DNA of 64,000 nt from KACC-23026 sp963829575. GTDB taxonomy: Bacteria; Bacillota; Bacilli; Bacillales; Sporolactobacillaceae. This document shows positions 18,486-28,157 of this stretch, in pieces; position 1 is the first letter of the stretch; every line of letters begins with the position of its first letter. The translations under genes were made by a program, and so were the position numbers. The notes under the pieces were generated by a model that searched no databases, was not told where the DNA came from, and worked only from the letters and a program-made list of their open reading frames with translations. The stretch is from NCBI GenBank assembly GCA_963829575.1, contig CAWHJF010000021.1, positions 167,721 to 231,720 of the forward strand, in the 5' to 3' direction.

Positions 18486-18680
18486 CTATTACATGACACG
18501 AATGACATGTGGACCAATGTCACCTCTAGGAATAGCCGTTGGAAACAAACACTGGCTTGCCCTCCCGCTTCGCCTTTTGAAAGGCTTCTGGGCCCCACGC
18601 ATACCAATCCACTGGGTTATGTGCATGTTGGAGTAAATAAGGTGACTTCTATACCTCGGATTCTTTTTGTCTTTAAACAT
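18486..18680 (-). pseudogene. YyaL 5' remnant (copy B)
   Basis: ATG 18680, with the same AAAGGACGTG leader as copy A, opens MFKDKKNPRY and then loses frame by a deletion. The correct frame reads KSPYLLQHAHNPVDWYAWG and ...KPVFVSNGYS, then the identical 18-base insert (18511-18528), then TCHSCHVIE and stop. Nothing of the remaining gene follows. Similarity to copy A extends upstream to about 18840, including leader sequence. Confidence 0.75.
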
Positions 18681-18913
18681 TTTAACACGTCCTTTGTTGG
18701 CTTTTTCTTAAGTTTTGATCCCCTTTTTTGGACGGCTCCATCAAGCCAGTGAAATTTTGGGGAAGCTTTACTTTTTATTTATTATAACAATAAAAACGTG
18801 ACACTTGTCTTTAACTCGTCGTCACTTCTAATATAACCGTTATTATGTAGTTTGATTTTTCGATTTCTTTGATGATACCCTTCAAAATAATTAGTCATTT
18901 CGGCCCTTTCTAA

Positions 18914-19162
18914 TTAATTCATTTTTTCTAAATTATTTTTCATTGTATCAAACAAGTCATCTATACTAAGCCCAGTTTTTGTACGAATTTTAAATAGTGT
19001 TGGTATAGACGGAAGTTCCAGTCCATTTTCTATCTTGCGTAGTTCTTCGACATCGATATCTATCAGAGCCGCAAATTCTTCTTCTGTCATGTCAATTTCC
19101 CCCCTTCTCTTTTCTCTTAAAACTTCTCCAAGTACAACTCTTATTCGTTCATCTTCGTTCAA
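18914..19162 (-). CDS. XRE/Cro-CI family helix-turn-helix protein
   Basis: The 82-residue protein starts at TTG with an excellent AAGGAGG site. The helix-turn-helix is MTEEEFAALIDIDVEELRKI with ENGLELPS and a following helix, as in XRE-type DNA-binding domains. No sensor domain is present. Because it sits among an Abi gene and a protease pair, it may regulate one of them or act as an antitoxin; this is inference only. Confidence 0.75.
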   Translation of the reverse strand: MNEDERIRVVLGEVLREKRRGEIDMTEEEFAALIDIDVEELRKIENGLELPSIPTLFKIRTKTGLSIDDLFDTMKNNLEKMN

Positions 19163-19384
19163 ATTTATTCCTCCTTCAACATCAGCAATATTTTGTGGTG
19201 ATTACATTGCGTTCATGAAGACAAAACTAAGGTTAAGGTTATGAATATGTCGATACTAAAGAGCCAATGCTTCAATGGATGTTTGAAAAAGATTGAAAGG
19301 CTATAAGTCAATTAGGTTATCTAATAAAGGATGGGACACAAACCATTATAAAACTTTGTGTGCAAATAGAATTATTTTAAACTT

Positions 19385-19475
19385 CGTGACTGCTTATTAA
19401 TATTTCTTTAAAATATATTAAACACCTCCCACGTCACTTCACAATGTGGACAACTATGGGTCATTTTTTGTAAAT
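19385..19475. repeat. Direct repeat unit, right copy
   Basis: Counterpart of 17395-17490, about 1.98 kb away in the same orientation. The ATGGGTCATTTTTT end is retained but the hairpin is less perfect. The flanking stretch 19163-19535 otherwise holds no gene that I can see. Confidence 0.55.
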
Positions 19476-19535
19476 CATATGAGTTTAAATTATAGTTTGA
19501 AATGAATTAAGGATAAGGATAAGAATCAGACTCAA

Positions 19536-19916
19536 TTAGCTCTTACTGAGGGATAATTCGAGGTTGTTTAAATCCAAAATAAAACCGCTCTTTAAAAGTA
19601 TGTCTAAACCTAGTAATCCGCTATGTTCATTAGGCAAAATGGATACATCAATCTCAACGTTGCTTATTTTAAAATCCCCAATTTCTATGGAATCCATTTT
19701 CTTCGAATAAAAATGGACGTTTCCACCAATCCCATAAGCCTCATAAACTGTGTCTCCATTCTCGTAGGAGACACCAATCTCCGACAAAAAATCTGGATTA
19801 ATCACGGTGTGAGAAGATCCTGTATCAATGACAACGTTATTTGATCTCCATAGATTTCCCTCGAAAAGTAACATTTAATGTGGTGGTTATAAGTTGTCCA
19901 TTATATTCAATTTCCG
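19536..19916 (-). CDS. Retropepsin-like aspartyl protease, frameshifted N-terminus
   Basis: The open frame 19536-19874 encodes VVIDTGSSHTVINPDFL (the DTGS active-site motif), GIGGNVHFYSKKMDSIEIG and GLLGLDILLKSGFILDL. These match small bacterial retroviral-type aspartyl proteases. The expected N-terminal strand is found in another frame (IEYNGQLITTTLNVTFRGKS), joined near 19840, so a one-base indel separates them. The apparent ATG at 19874 has no ribosome site. The upstream gene overlaps the decayed start. Homologues are often paired with the small protein encoded next door. It may be inactive if the indel is real. Confidence 0.75.
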
Positions 19917-20161
19917 CGAATATACCCCACTCTCATTAAAGGATCTTTTCTAATGTGGATAATTAATTCTTCATTAATTGTATGATAGATAATTCCATCT
20001 GGACCCGATTTAAAAAATTCTTGATTGGCTTCTTCATTCGTCAACGGCTTATTAATCGCTACATCATCCACAATTTTCAAATCTCCATCTTGATGAAAAT
20101 CTAGAATGGAAACGAGAACAAATTGATTTGGAAATTTTTCTCTAACCTCTTGCCATTTCAT
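19907..20161 (-). CDS. Small partner protein of retropepsin-like protease
   Basis: The 84-residue protein MKWQEVREKFPNQFVLVSIL... ends RVGYIRGN. The start follows AAAGGGTGATC. The WQEVREKFPNQFVLV opening and the GYIRG end are characteristic of a conserved hypothetical family that I know to occur beside small aspartyl proteases in Bacillales. It overlaps the protease N-terminal coding sequence. Its role is unknown. Confidence 0.7.
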   Translation of the reverse strand: MKWQEVREKFPNQFVLVSILDFHQDGDLKIVDDVAINKPLTNEEANQEFFKSGPDGIIYHTINEELIIHIRKDPLMRVGYIRGN

Positions 20162-20258
20162 CTAGATCACCCTTTCTTTCTCAAAATTATAAGATATTTT
20201 CGAAAAGGAGTCCATTAATAAAAATCTTAACGTGAGGCGTGTTATTAAGTTGAATCTA

Positions 20259-20463
20259 TTAAACAAGATCATAATGATCTTCAACCTCTGCAAGCATATA
20301 AACCGGTTTTATTTGATCAAGCTCTTCTCGTGCGTCATTTCAAAAGTCAGTTGACACCCCTTGCGCATGATTGGCTCTATAGCCATCGACAATGCATCAA
20401 GCATCTCCACTCTCATATCCTGATTGGCAAAATTTAGCTTAGCGACATTCCACCATGTCATCT
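20259..20463 (-). pseudogene. Remnant of a GH13 alpha-amylase-type gene
   Basis: In order on the minus strand, across frames, one reads MTWWNVAKLNFANQDMRVEM then LDAL (compare W.DVADLNYDNPEVRxxMIDAL), then DGYRANHAQGVSTDF-stop-NDA, then REELDQIKPVYMLAEVED. These correspond to GH13 strands around conserved region II (normally DGFRCDxA) and to the ELxKxKPVFMLAE segment at region III. The catalytic Asp position reads Asn and stops interrupt it. It overlaps the 3' end of the membrane protein gene. Confidence 0.65.
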
Positions 20464-21419
20464 TCCAACAAAGAAAACAGCCTATCAAACTTTTCGATTT
20501 GATAGGCGTTTCTATGCGTTTTTTTATCTTCGCTAAATTCTCGAAAAAGCTTATTGGTTTTCTCTTGCACATCCTTACCAGTAATTGTTAAGTACGCAAC
20601 GAAGATAACAATTATGAGTGTTAAAATAACACTTACTTTCTCAGTTCCATATCCTAATCCGCCAGCACTGCGATCCTTCCCAAACCAATCTGCAAATGAT
20701 GCTCCTAATGGACGCGTTAAAATATAGGCAATCCAAAATGTTGCAATTCCGTTTGCTTTGATTAGCCCAAAGCACAATCCTGGTATCGCAAATAAACAAG
20801 TAAACATGATCCCAGAGGCTAAAAATCCCATATGGAAGGTTTCAGCAGTTAAATCTCCTAATGCTGTTCCCATAGCAAATGTTGCTAGAACGGTTGCCCA
20901 ATAAAAGAGTTCCCGACGTTTGGTATTGATGCTATGAATAGATAATGTTTTCTCGGTTTTATACCACAACCGAAAAATAACAAGTAAAGCGACAAAAAAG
21001 GCAGAAGCAGATAACCAATATGGAATAAGAAGCACCACATGGGCGACATCCGCAGCCATTGTTCCAAAAATACTGACCATACAAACCATTAACCAATAAA
21101 CCCAGGGTATATAACGATTTACTTTAAATTGTAGGATTAAAGCAACAATAAAACCTAATGTACCTAGTATTACAGCAAGATATTGATTAACATGAAACAC
21201 GAGATAATCGGATGTCGCTTCCCCCATTGCCGTTGACAAAAGTTTAATGATCCAGAAATAAATGGTGATTTCGGGGACTTTTGTAAGTAATTGTTTGGTG
21301 TTTTCAACTGAAACGCGATTATTCAAAATGATCTTTTCCTTCCTTAAAAGGTTATAAATGACCTCTAACAATTCTTTTTCTTTAATTTCCCTGACTGATA
21401 AGTAAATGTTCATACGCAA
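20439..21419 (-). CDS. COG4705-family integral membrane protein
   Basis: The 326-residue protein has about eight membrane segments and an internal repeat. Conserved motifs are KVPEITIYFWIIKLLSTAMG, EATSDYLV, TLSIHSINTKRRELFYW, ATFAMGTALGDLTAE, and FWIAYILTRPLGASFADW. The annotated ATG lacks a ribosome site; a TTG at 21326 behind GGAAGGAAAA would give a start just ahead of the conserved region and is a good alternative. Family function is unknown, possibly a transporter. The last residues run into the GH13 remnant, so the C-terminus may be recent. Confidence 0.75.
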   Translation of the reverse strand: MRMNIYLSVREIKEKELLEVIYNLLRKEKIILNNRVSVENTKQLLTKVPEITIYFWIIKLLSTAMGEATSDYLVFHVNQYLAVILGTLGFIVALILQFKVNRYIPWVYWLMVCMVSIFGTMAADVAHVVLLIPYWLSASAFFVALLVIFRLWYKTEKTLSIHSINTKRRELFYWATVLATFAMGTALGDLTAETFHMGFLASGIMFTCLFAIPGLCFGLIKANGIATFWIAYILTRPLGASFADWFGKDRSAGGLGYGTEKVSVILTLIIVIFVAYLTITGKDVQEKTNKLFREFSEDKKTHRNAYQIEKFDRLFSLLEDDMVECR

Positions 21420-21592
21420 TAGTATTAAGTTATCATTATCTAAATAGACGATGCTAGCCCAAAAAAAGTTTAAAGGAATCTTTTTTTATTTATTAGCAAA
21501 TCTTTCGGAAGGTTATTGATTCTCTTGAATTTGCTACCCATCAAGATAAGTCTAAAGGGTACCTCATTCCTTTTTTTCTTTACTATCCTCAA

Positions 21593-22738
21593 CTAGATCT
21601 GATTAATTAATTGATTCCATTCCTTGGAAGACATCATATCTAAATTCCAGATTCCCACGCCAGCCATGCGATATTTTTCGACTAGATCAAAATAGATTTG
21701 GAGAGAACGATCATTTGTCAGCCATACTTTATATCGTTTTCCATTTTTATTATAAGTTACATCGTAAGTGGCTTGTTTAGGGTCCCATGTTTCAGGACGA
21801 TTCGTTTGTTTCAATAGCTTGCTCACATATTGATTTGCTAAAGCCATGCTCGTAATCGTATTGCCACTTTGATCGACTTCCCAGATTCTTGTATATGAGG
21901 GTAATCCAATGATAAGTTTTTGAGGGGAGACACCTGTTTCAATGAGGTGTTTGACATTTCCCTCTAACCAATTAAGAGAAGTAACAGGCCCGGGTGAAGA
22001 GTCAGTGGACCAATGTTGGTCATAGCCCATAAAAACAATGTAGTCGCTATATTTGCTAAGTTGTCGATTGAAAGGAATAAGTGTTGAAGAACGATCCAGT
22101 GGTTCAGGCTGTATATCAATTGATAAAGTGATATGATTTGGAATGATTGACTTAGATAGACTCATGACAAATTGACTGAACGCCTTACGATCGTTTAATG
22201 GAATTTGTTCTATGTCTAAATTTAATCCGTCTAAATGGTTCTGTTGAGCCCTAGTTTTAATTTCTCGAATGACTTGTTTCCAAACTTTTGAGTTCTTTAA
22301 GAATTGATGAGTTGAAGTATCTGATTGGTTCCCCAACGTAACCCTTCCCCAAACCTTTTTACCTTCTTTTTGCAGACTTGAAATAAAAGTAGGAGAACAA
22401 TTAAGATGTAGATTGTAGGAACTGTTTATAGTTGCAAATAAAGGGGAAACGATTTTAAGCTTATCGTAACTTGCAAGCTGATGGTTGTTTCCGACCATCC
22501 ATCCTAATGTCACCAGTTTTGAAGGAGCAATTTCTGATGGGTTCTTAGTCGTAGGTTTAGATCGATTTGCTAAATGAGATGGATCAGCTGTTTTTAAAGC
22601 CCAACTCCCATTCATACTATTAGGGTGCTGTATAAAAATAATTAAAGTTGGAATTCCAATGACCGCTATAGCGATAAGAATGATAAAAATAACCATTCGC
22701 CGAAAAAAACGTTGAATATATGATGAAAGATTGTCCAT
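21593..22738 (-). CDS. Membrane-anchored GH18 family protein
   Basis: An N-terminal membrane anchor (residues about 14-34, MVIFIILIAIAVIGIPTLII) precedes a GH18 domain of about 300 residues. The catalytic motif is DGLNLDIEQI, with FMGYDQHW, LIIGLPSYTR and WLTNDRSLQIYFDLV. Relatives are spore-type or envelope glycosidases. It carries no LysM domain, unlike the GH18 gene at 1643. It is a single gene with 280 bases of AT-rich, gene-free sequence upstream. Confidence 0.85.
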   Translation of the reverse strand: MDNLSSYIQRFFRRMVIFIILIAIAVIGIPTLIIFIQHPNSMNGSWALKTADPSHLANRSKPTTKNPSEIAPSKLVTLGWMVGNNHQLASYDKLKIVSPLFATINSSYNLHLNCSPTFISSLQKEGKKVWGRVTLGNQSDTSTHQFLKNSKVWKQVIREIKTRAQQNHLDGLNLDIEQIPLNDRKAFSQFVMSLSKSIIPNHITLSIDIQPEPLDRSSTLIPFNRQLSKYSDYIVFMGYDQHWSTDSSPGPVTSLNWLEGNVKHLIETGVSPQKLIIGLPSYTRIWEVDQSGNTITSMALANQYVSKLLKQTNRPETWDPKQATYDVTYNKNGKRYKVWLTNDRSLQIYFDLVEKYRMAGVGIWNLDMMSSKEWNQLINQI

Positions 22739-23021
22739 TCCTTCACTTCCTGTAGTAATTTATTATTAATTAATATATATGAGAGGAACTACAGAATAGT
22801 AGTTAAACTCTATCAAAAAATTTAATCCTTTATAAGTTTAATTCTACTTTTAGTCATTACATATTAATTATGCTAATTTGATAGTTTAACAAAAAAAGGG
22901 ATGCTAATCACTGAACAAAAAGCATACCCAAATTTTATTAATGCCGCTCATTTAATTATTCTCTTCACAAAATGAAACACTAATTGGTTGTTCAAAGTCT
23001 GTTTATGAATTTAATATGTCA

Positions 23022-23759
23022 TTATCTCGCTGTAGAAACACGTTGACGTAATCGTTTTATTCCCTGTTCCTTCGTTTTCAACTCAACATTATCATTTAAA
23101 GAGACTAAATGGTCGTCTCCATATTTTCGTTGTAAGGCCCAACTAATTAGTTGATCCGCAATGACTGTATTTTTTGGTAATAAGGGACCATGCATATAAG
23201 TCCCTATAAAATGCCCCTCTTGATAGCCTTCCGTCTGATCAACTTCATTATTACCCCATCCATGATTGACCTTCCCTAACGGTTTCCCATTATGGAAAGT
23301 TTGACCAGCATGGTTTTCAAAGCCTAAAATATTTCCGAAGTCTTCTGAGTTAACTAAAATATCTCCAACTAATCGTTTATTCTTGGCTTTTGTATAATAA
23401 TCAAAAAGTCCGATCCCCTTCATTTTAATTCCATCTTTTGTCTCATAATAATGTCCCAAGAGTTGATAGCCGCCACAAATCGCTAAACAAACCACACGAT
23501 CTTGAATGGCCGCTTTTATATTTTTTGAAAGAGAATGCTCAAAATATTGACTTATTAATTGTTGTTCGCGGTCTCCCCCACCTCCGATATACAACAAATC
23601 GGCATCACCTAAAGAAGCTTGCTCCAATTGTGTAACCTCTTTTACTTTCATCTCAATTCCACGCCACTTACTTCTTTTTTCTAATACTTGAATATTTCCA
23701 CGATCTCCATATAAATTTAGATGTTTTGGAAAAAAGTTATATACAATGAGTTCTTTCAT
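23022..23759 (-). CDS. gatD: Lipid II isoglutaminyl synthase, glutaminase subunit GatD
   Basis: The 245-residue protein is a CobB/CobQ-type glutamine amidotransferase: YIGGGGDREQQ, the nucleophile in VCLAICGGYQLLG (Cys), and the catalytic His in TYMHGPLLPKN. Its start overlaps the murT stop by four bases. MurT-GatD amidates the D-Glu of the lipid II stem peptide to D-isoglutamine at the inner membrane. Length agrees with S. aureus GatD (243). Confidence 0.95.
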   Translation of the reverse strand: MKELIVYNFFPKHLNLYGDRGNIQVLEKRSKWRGIEMKVKEVTQLEQASLGDADLLYIGGGGDREQQLISQYFEHSLSKNIKAAIQDRVVCLAICGGYQLLGHYYETKDGIKMKGIGLFDYYTKAKNKRLVGDILVNSEDFGNILGFENHAGQTFHNGKPLGKVNHGWGNNEVDQTEGYQEGHFIGTYMHGPLLPKNTVIADQLISWALQRKYGDDHLVSLNDNVELKTKEQGIKRLRQRVSTAR

Positions 23760-25078
23760 ACGGGTTGTACCTTTCTATTTAGGTCTTGTTTGGCAACATC
23801 TAGTCCTGTATAAGTCGGTAAAATATAGGTTTGAATCGGGTGCGCGAGAGCATAAGTGATCGCGTCATGTATGCTTGGAATTTCCTTAACTTTGAACGTC
23901 TCCAGTTCCGCATATTTAAGTCGAAGGACAAGTTCACTCGAACGAGTTCCTGCACAGATAATCGTTTCGATTTCGAGTCGGTTTAACGCTTCAAAATCAA
24001 CATCCCATATCCAGGAAATATCCTCGCCATCGGCTATATTATCATTTAAAATAAGCAAAAGCTGTTTAGGATCGGAATCCCCCACTAGGTCATTAATTAT
24101 GACATTTGTCCCTGAAGGGTTTTTGTTTAGATTTAAAGTGTAAGGAACACCTTGGTGATAAAAGGTTTCCATCCGACCATTTTTAATGGAAAATTGGTCT
24201 AAAGCTTTCTGTATGCGATTGTAATTCATACCTGACTCATAAGCGGTTGAAATAGCCGCTAAAACATTATATATGTTAAAGCTCCCTTTTAATGGAGTTG
24301 CATAAGGAAGCCCTCCTATTTGAAAACTTAGGTTTGGACTAGTTCTGGCTTCAGTCACCTCATAATCAGGTTGTTTTCTTGTAAAACCACAATGACATTT
24401 ATAATTGCCTAATTGGCCATAGTGCATATAAAGGTAGGTCATCTCATCTCCGCAATTTGGACAATGAACCGATTCTCCTTGAGCAAAATTACTAAAATTA
24501 AGCGCACCGCTTTTCACACCGAAATACGTGTTTTCTTTCTGTAAAGAATCAAACTGCATCACAAGCGGGTCATCGGTATTTAAAATAAGTTCCGTTTTGA
24601 TTGGTTTAATGGCGTTCATCATGTTTTTTATTAGAACATCTATTTCCCCGTAACGGTCTAATTGATCACGAAAAAAATTAAGAATCACAATTCGATCTGG
24701 ATGAATATTATTGATGACTTGTGGTAGACTTCCTTCGTCAACTTCCAGCACAGCATAATCTGAATTCACCCTTCCTAGATAATTTGCTGCTTTAATAAGA
24801 GAAGCTGTAATACCTGTTAACATATTTGCACCTTCACTATTATGAACAACTGATTGATTAGCTTGTTTCATCATATTCACAAGTAAATTAGTCGTGGTTG
24901 TCTTCCCATTTGTACCCGTCACAAAGAGGATGTTCTTTACGTCTATTTTCATCATTTTCAATATCCTTGGGGTTAGTTTTAAAGCAACAGAACCTGAAAT
25001 TGTAGTTCCTCTTCGACCTCCTAAACGACTAAGTAGGTAGACTGCTTTTGAGATTAAAATGGTCAATACTAAACGCAT
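23756..25078 (-). CDS. murT: Lipid II isoglutaminyl synthase, Mur ligase subunit MurT
   Basis: The start is chosen at ATG 25078 (MRLVLTILISKAVYLL), behind GAGG, giving 440 residues like S. aureus MurT (437). The frame is open to 25225, giving a 49-residue basic extension not typical of the family. The ATP site is VTGTNGKTTTTNLLV. The family zinc ribbon is CPNCGDEMTY...CHCGF. The C-terminal domain matches DUF1727 (WDVDFEAL). MurT activates the lipid II glutamate for amidation with ammonia from GatD. Confidence 0.93.
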   Translation of the reverse strand: MRLVLTILISKAVYLLSRLGGRRGTTISGSVALKLTPRILKMMKIDVKNILFVTGTNGKTTTTNLLVNMMKQANQSVVHNSEGANMLTGITASLIKAANYLGRVNSDYAVLEVDEGSLPQVINNIHPDRIVILNFFRDQLDRYGEIDVLIKNMMNAIKPIKTELILNTDDPLVMQFDSLQKENTYFGVKSGALNFSNFAQGESVHCPNCGDEMTYLYMHYGQLGNYKCHCGFTRKQPDYEVTEARTSPNLSFQIGGLPYATPLKGSFNIYNVLAAISTAYESGMNYNRIQKALDQFSIKNGRMETFYHQGVPYTLNLNKNPSGTNVIINDLVGDSDPKQLLLILNDNIADGEDISWIWDVDFEALNRLEIETIICAGTRSSELVLRLKYAELETFKVKEIPSIHDAITYALAHPIQTYILPTYTGLDVAKQDLNRKVQPV

Positions 25079-25457
25079 ATTTCTTCGCCTCAATTCCTTA
25101 GTTCTTTGATGTTCGTCACTTTTCGCACTAGAGGAATCGTAAAGATAAGATTTTCTTGGACTAGTATTAGTTGACGAAATTCTAGTATTAAAATTGACTG
25201 CTTGTTTTTCATAATTTTTAATCAAGTACCAAAAAACTAAGGTATTCTAATTTTTCATACACTAATAGTTTATCGATAAAAAATTATTAAAGTATAAATA
25301 ACAAATTAAAAATTGATGAGAAATAAATTAAAAAACGCTCATTTATATATTCCTCAAATAGAACTAATCAAGAAACTTAGAATCAATTGGTTCTATTTGG
25401 TATTATTTTCAGTAAACGTACAATTATTAAAGGGAAATAATAACACATACATATATT

Positions 25458-25488
25458 TAAACCGCCCCAATATAGGACGGCTCTATGA
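25458..25488 (-). terminator. Terminator of the ABC transporter operon
   Basis: On the minus strand GCCGTCC, loop TATATT, GGGGCGG and TTTAAA follow within 20 bases of the permease stop codon. Confidence 0.6.
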
Positions 25489-25502
25489 TCTAATTGATCC
25501 AA

Positions 25503-28157
25503 TTAAATTCCTCTTAAATCCTCTGTGACTTGTTTCTGAGAATAAGAGATCGACCTTGTTACTCCGATTACTGTGGAGAGAACCGCAAAAATGAGTAAGA
25601 GAGCGAGATACCCCCAAGGAATAAATAGCGTTTCAGGTGGTGGGTCAAATACGCCTTTAAGCATCTTAACTAGTAATTCTGTGACCCCAAACCCAAGTAT
25701 CAAACCTATGACCCCTCCTGGTAGAAGGACCATGAAGCCCTCACTCCACAAAAACGATCCTAACTGATTGCGTTTTGCCCCAAGCGCAGTTAATAATGCA
25801 AACGTACGCCTTCTCTCATTAAATCCAAGAGCCAGAATCAAACCAGCTGTTCCAGCGACGAACAAAACCGAAAAGATCAATTCAAGTCGTGTGAGTCCAT
25901 GAAGGTTAAACGCTGTAAGTCCCGAACTAATTATACTTTGGGCGGTATTAAGATCCGTGACTTTTGCCCCTGGAATGGATGCAAGAACTTTTGAAACTTG
26001 TTTAGCGACTATTCCAGGATCTTTATTGGTTTTAATTAGTACCGTTTCGTGTGCACTCGTCCCCGTCATTTTACTAATATAAGAATCATTAGCTAAAAGA
26101 AAGGAATCACGAGGTGCTGTAGGAAATTCACGCACAACCCCTATAAAACGAAAAGGAATAACATGGTATTTATGGTCTTTTCCACTTTGTAAACGTAACC
26201 GAATCCGATCCCCTTTTTGAAGTCGGTAATCCTTTACAGTCTCCTCGGAAACCAAAACACCATCTGGAGTATTTGCTAAAAGATTCAGGGTTTTTGGTGC
26301 GTTCCCATTCTGGAAAAACGCGTTGGACATACTTGTTACTTTTGAAATGGACTTAGGATTAATGCCATACATATCCTGTAGATCATTTCCTACAAAGGCA
26401 TAGCGGTGTTGCATCGCTTCTGCCTTCACTACCCCTGGTACTTGCTGAATATTACTTAACTTAGTAGCCACTGGTGCATGTGTGGAACTTGTAACCGTCA
26501 CATCGGCACCATTCGTCAGTGCCGCATCAACATGCGATTGGACATTATAGGTTAGGTTAAATATGGAAGTTGAAACGGCAAATGAAATGGCAAGCGCAGT
26601 TAAAATAATGCCTCTTATGATCAACACACGTTGACGACTAAATGTAGCTGCCACAATGGAAGATAAGTTCTTAGAAAACGGTTTAACCAGACCTGATAAA
26701 AGTGACGTTGAGCCAAATAATCTAAATAATAGACGCATGAAAAGTAACGATCCACCTACCCATAAGAAGAATGGGGCGATAAATGCGGTATAATCAACAG
26801 AAGTTTGGGGAACTCCCTCCGGCGCCATCACAATTTGGTAACCTGTACTCGCAGACTTCCAAAAAAAGAGTCCGGCAATGACAAGAAAAATCACATCTAA
26901 ATAAAGCTTTTGCCATAGTGGTTTTGTTACTCGGCCTAAGGGCTTCTGACTGGAAACGGTCGCATTCCTCATTTCCCGCCAAGCTGGTACAATCACCGCT
27001 GAAAGAGAAAGTATTAATCCGATTACAGCAGAAATAATCATCCAAAAGAATAGCGTTGCCCCATAGATAAGATGGGTCGTTGAGATAAGGCTTGATAGCA
27101 CCCAACTTAATATAAACCCTAAACCAATTCCTCCGATTCCTATAATTAGAGCTTCTCCAACTTGGAGAGTAAGAATTTGTTTTAATGAAGCCCCCCTTAC
27201 TCGAAGCAGCCCTTGATTCATTCGGTGACGTTCACGACCGGAATTTACTACTGCTAAAGTAAGCAAAATAGCCAAAAACGCTCCAGGTAAACCTAAGAAA
27301 AGAAAGAGCACATTCGCATATAAAGCATCCGCACGAACGCCTTCTAAACGAGCAGCGAGATTGTTTCCAATAATTCCAGAACCTGCAATGCGTGCCTCCA
27401 CATTATTAGCCAACTGATTAACTTGGGTATAGGCTTTGTTAGGGCTAGAGGTCAGAGGGTGATTGATTTTGACATGCAATTGCGTATGAACCGTATCAGG
27501 CTTAGCAGATTTTTGTGGATCAAAAACCTGATGCCAAAGTGATGTCGGTAAAATCATGACATTATCTGGAGGGGCTTGTAACGTTGCGTTTGATGGTGAA
27601 CCCACCTTTTGGAAAAGTGAATCAGCATTCGGTAAAGCCACTACACCTTCTACTTTTACATCAACTGGAGTTAATCCTACTCGCTTAATGGACACGGTAT
27701 CGCCAACAGAAACGTGGAGGTTGGCTGCAGTTTGTTGGGCAATCAGTACCCCTTGTTGTTTCCCAACGAGAGATTGAATCTGCCCATGGAAAAGCCTGTG
27801 ATAATTGTCATCGACGCCGAGAACTTTACCTGATGCGGTGACCTGAGTAGTCGAGCCAGTCGTCGCCTGAAATCCACTGACATCAGCGAAGCCTACCGTT
27901 GAAAGGGCTTTGTAACCCGTCTCTTTCTTTACAGCTCGTACCACTTGATCCGCTTTTGACGGATCCGTGAGTAAGATTTGCCAGTCAACTGGAACATCTT
28001 TGACGGCTTTTTGGGTCATACCGGCGTCACTACTTACAATAAAACTGCCTAGTGAAGCAATCAGTGCTACGGTTAAAGAAACGCCTAAAATTGCACCAAG
28101 TAAGCGGCCATTTAAACTGATGAGTAACCCTTTCAACCAAATTAGCCAAGTCTTCAT
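25503..28157 (-). CDS. FtsX/MacB-type ABC transporter permease, double-length
   Basis: The 884-residue protein has a first membrane helix (about 13-36), a large extracellular region, and two FtsX-like four-helix blocks (roughly residues 280-400 and 770-870), with further helices in between. This is the layout of LolC/MacB-like type VII permeases with two extracellular domains. It overlaps the upstream ATPase by four bases and is the last gene of a four-gene operon. Such complexes usually do mechanotransduction or export of antimicrobial peptides or lipoproteins, not conventional import. Substrate unknown. Confidence 0.88.
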   Translation of the reverse strand: MKTWLIWLKGLLISLNGRLLGAILGVSLTVALIASLGSFIVSSDAGMTQKAVKDVPVDWQILLTDPSKADQVVRAVKKETGYKALSTVGFADVSGFQATTGSTTQVTASGKVLGVDDNYHRLFHGQIQSLVGKQQGVLIAQQTAANLHVSVGDTVSIKRVGLTPVDVKVEGVVALPNADSLFQKVGSPSNATLQAPPDNVMILPTSLWHQVFDPQKSAKPDTVHTQLHVKINHPLTSSPNKAYTQVNQLANNVEARIAGSGIIGNNLAARLEGVRADALYANVLFLFLGLPGAFLAILLTLAVVNSGRERHRMNQGLLRVRGASLKQILTLQVGEALIIGIGGIGLGFILSWVLSSLISTTHLIYGATLFFWMIISAVIGLILSLSAVIVPAWREMRNATVSSQKPLGRVTKPLWQKLYLDVIFLVIAGLFFWKSASTGYQIVMAPEGVPQTSVDYTAFIAPFFLWVGGSLLFMRLLFRLFGSTSLLSGLVKPFSKNLSSIVAATFSRQRVLIIRGIILTALAISFAVSTSIFNLTYNVQSHVDAALTNGADVTVTSSTHAPVATKLSNIQQVPGVVKAEAMQHRYAFVGNDLQDMYGINPKSISKVTSMSNAFFQNGNAPKTLNLLANTPDGVLVSEETVKDYRLQKGDRIRLRLQSGKDHKYHVIPFRFIGVVREFPTAPRDSFLLANDSYISKMTGTSAHETVLIKTNKDPGIVAKQVSKVLASIPGAKVTDLNTAQSIISSGLTAFNLHGLTRLELIFSVLFVAGTAGLILALGFNERRRTFALLTALGAKRNQLGSFLWSEGFMVLLPGGVIGLILGFGVTELLVKMLKGVFDPPPETLFIPWGYLALLLIFAVLSTVIGVTRSISYSQKQVTEDLRGI

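Noticed and set aside
20309..20572. 87-codon minus-strand ORF
   Set aside because: It is a chance frame through the membrane gene end and the GH13 remnant.
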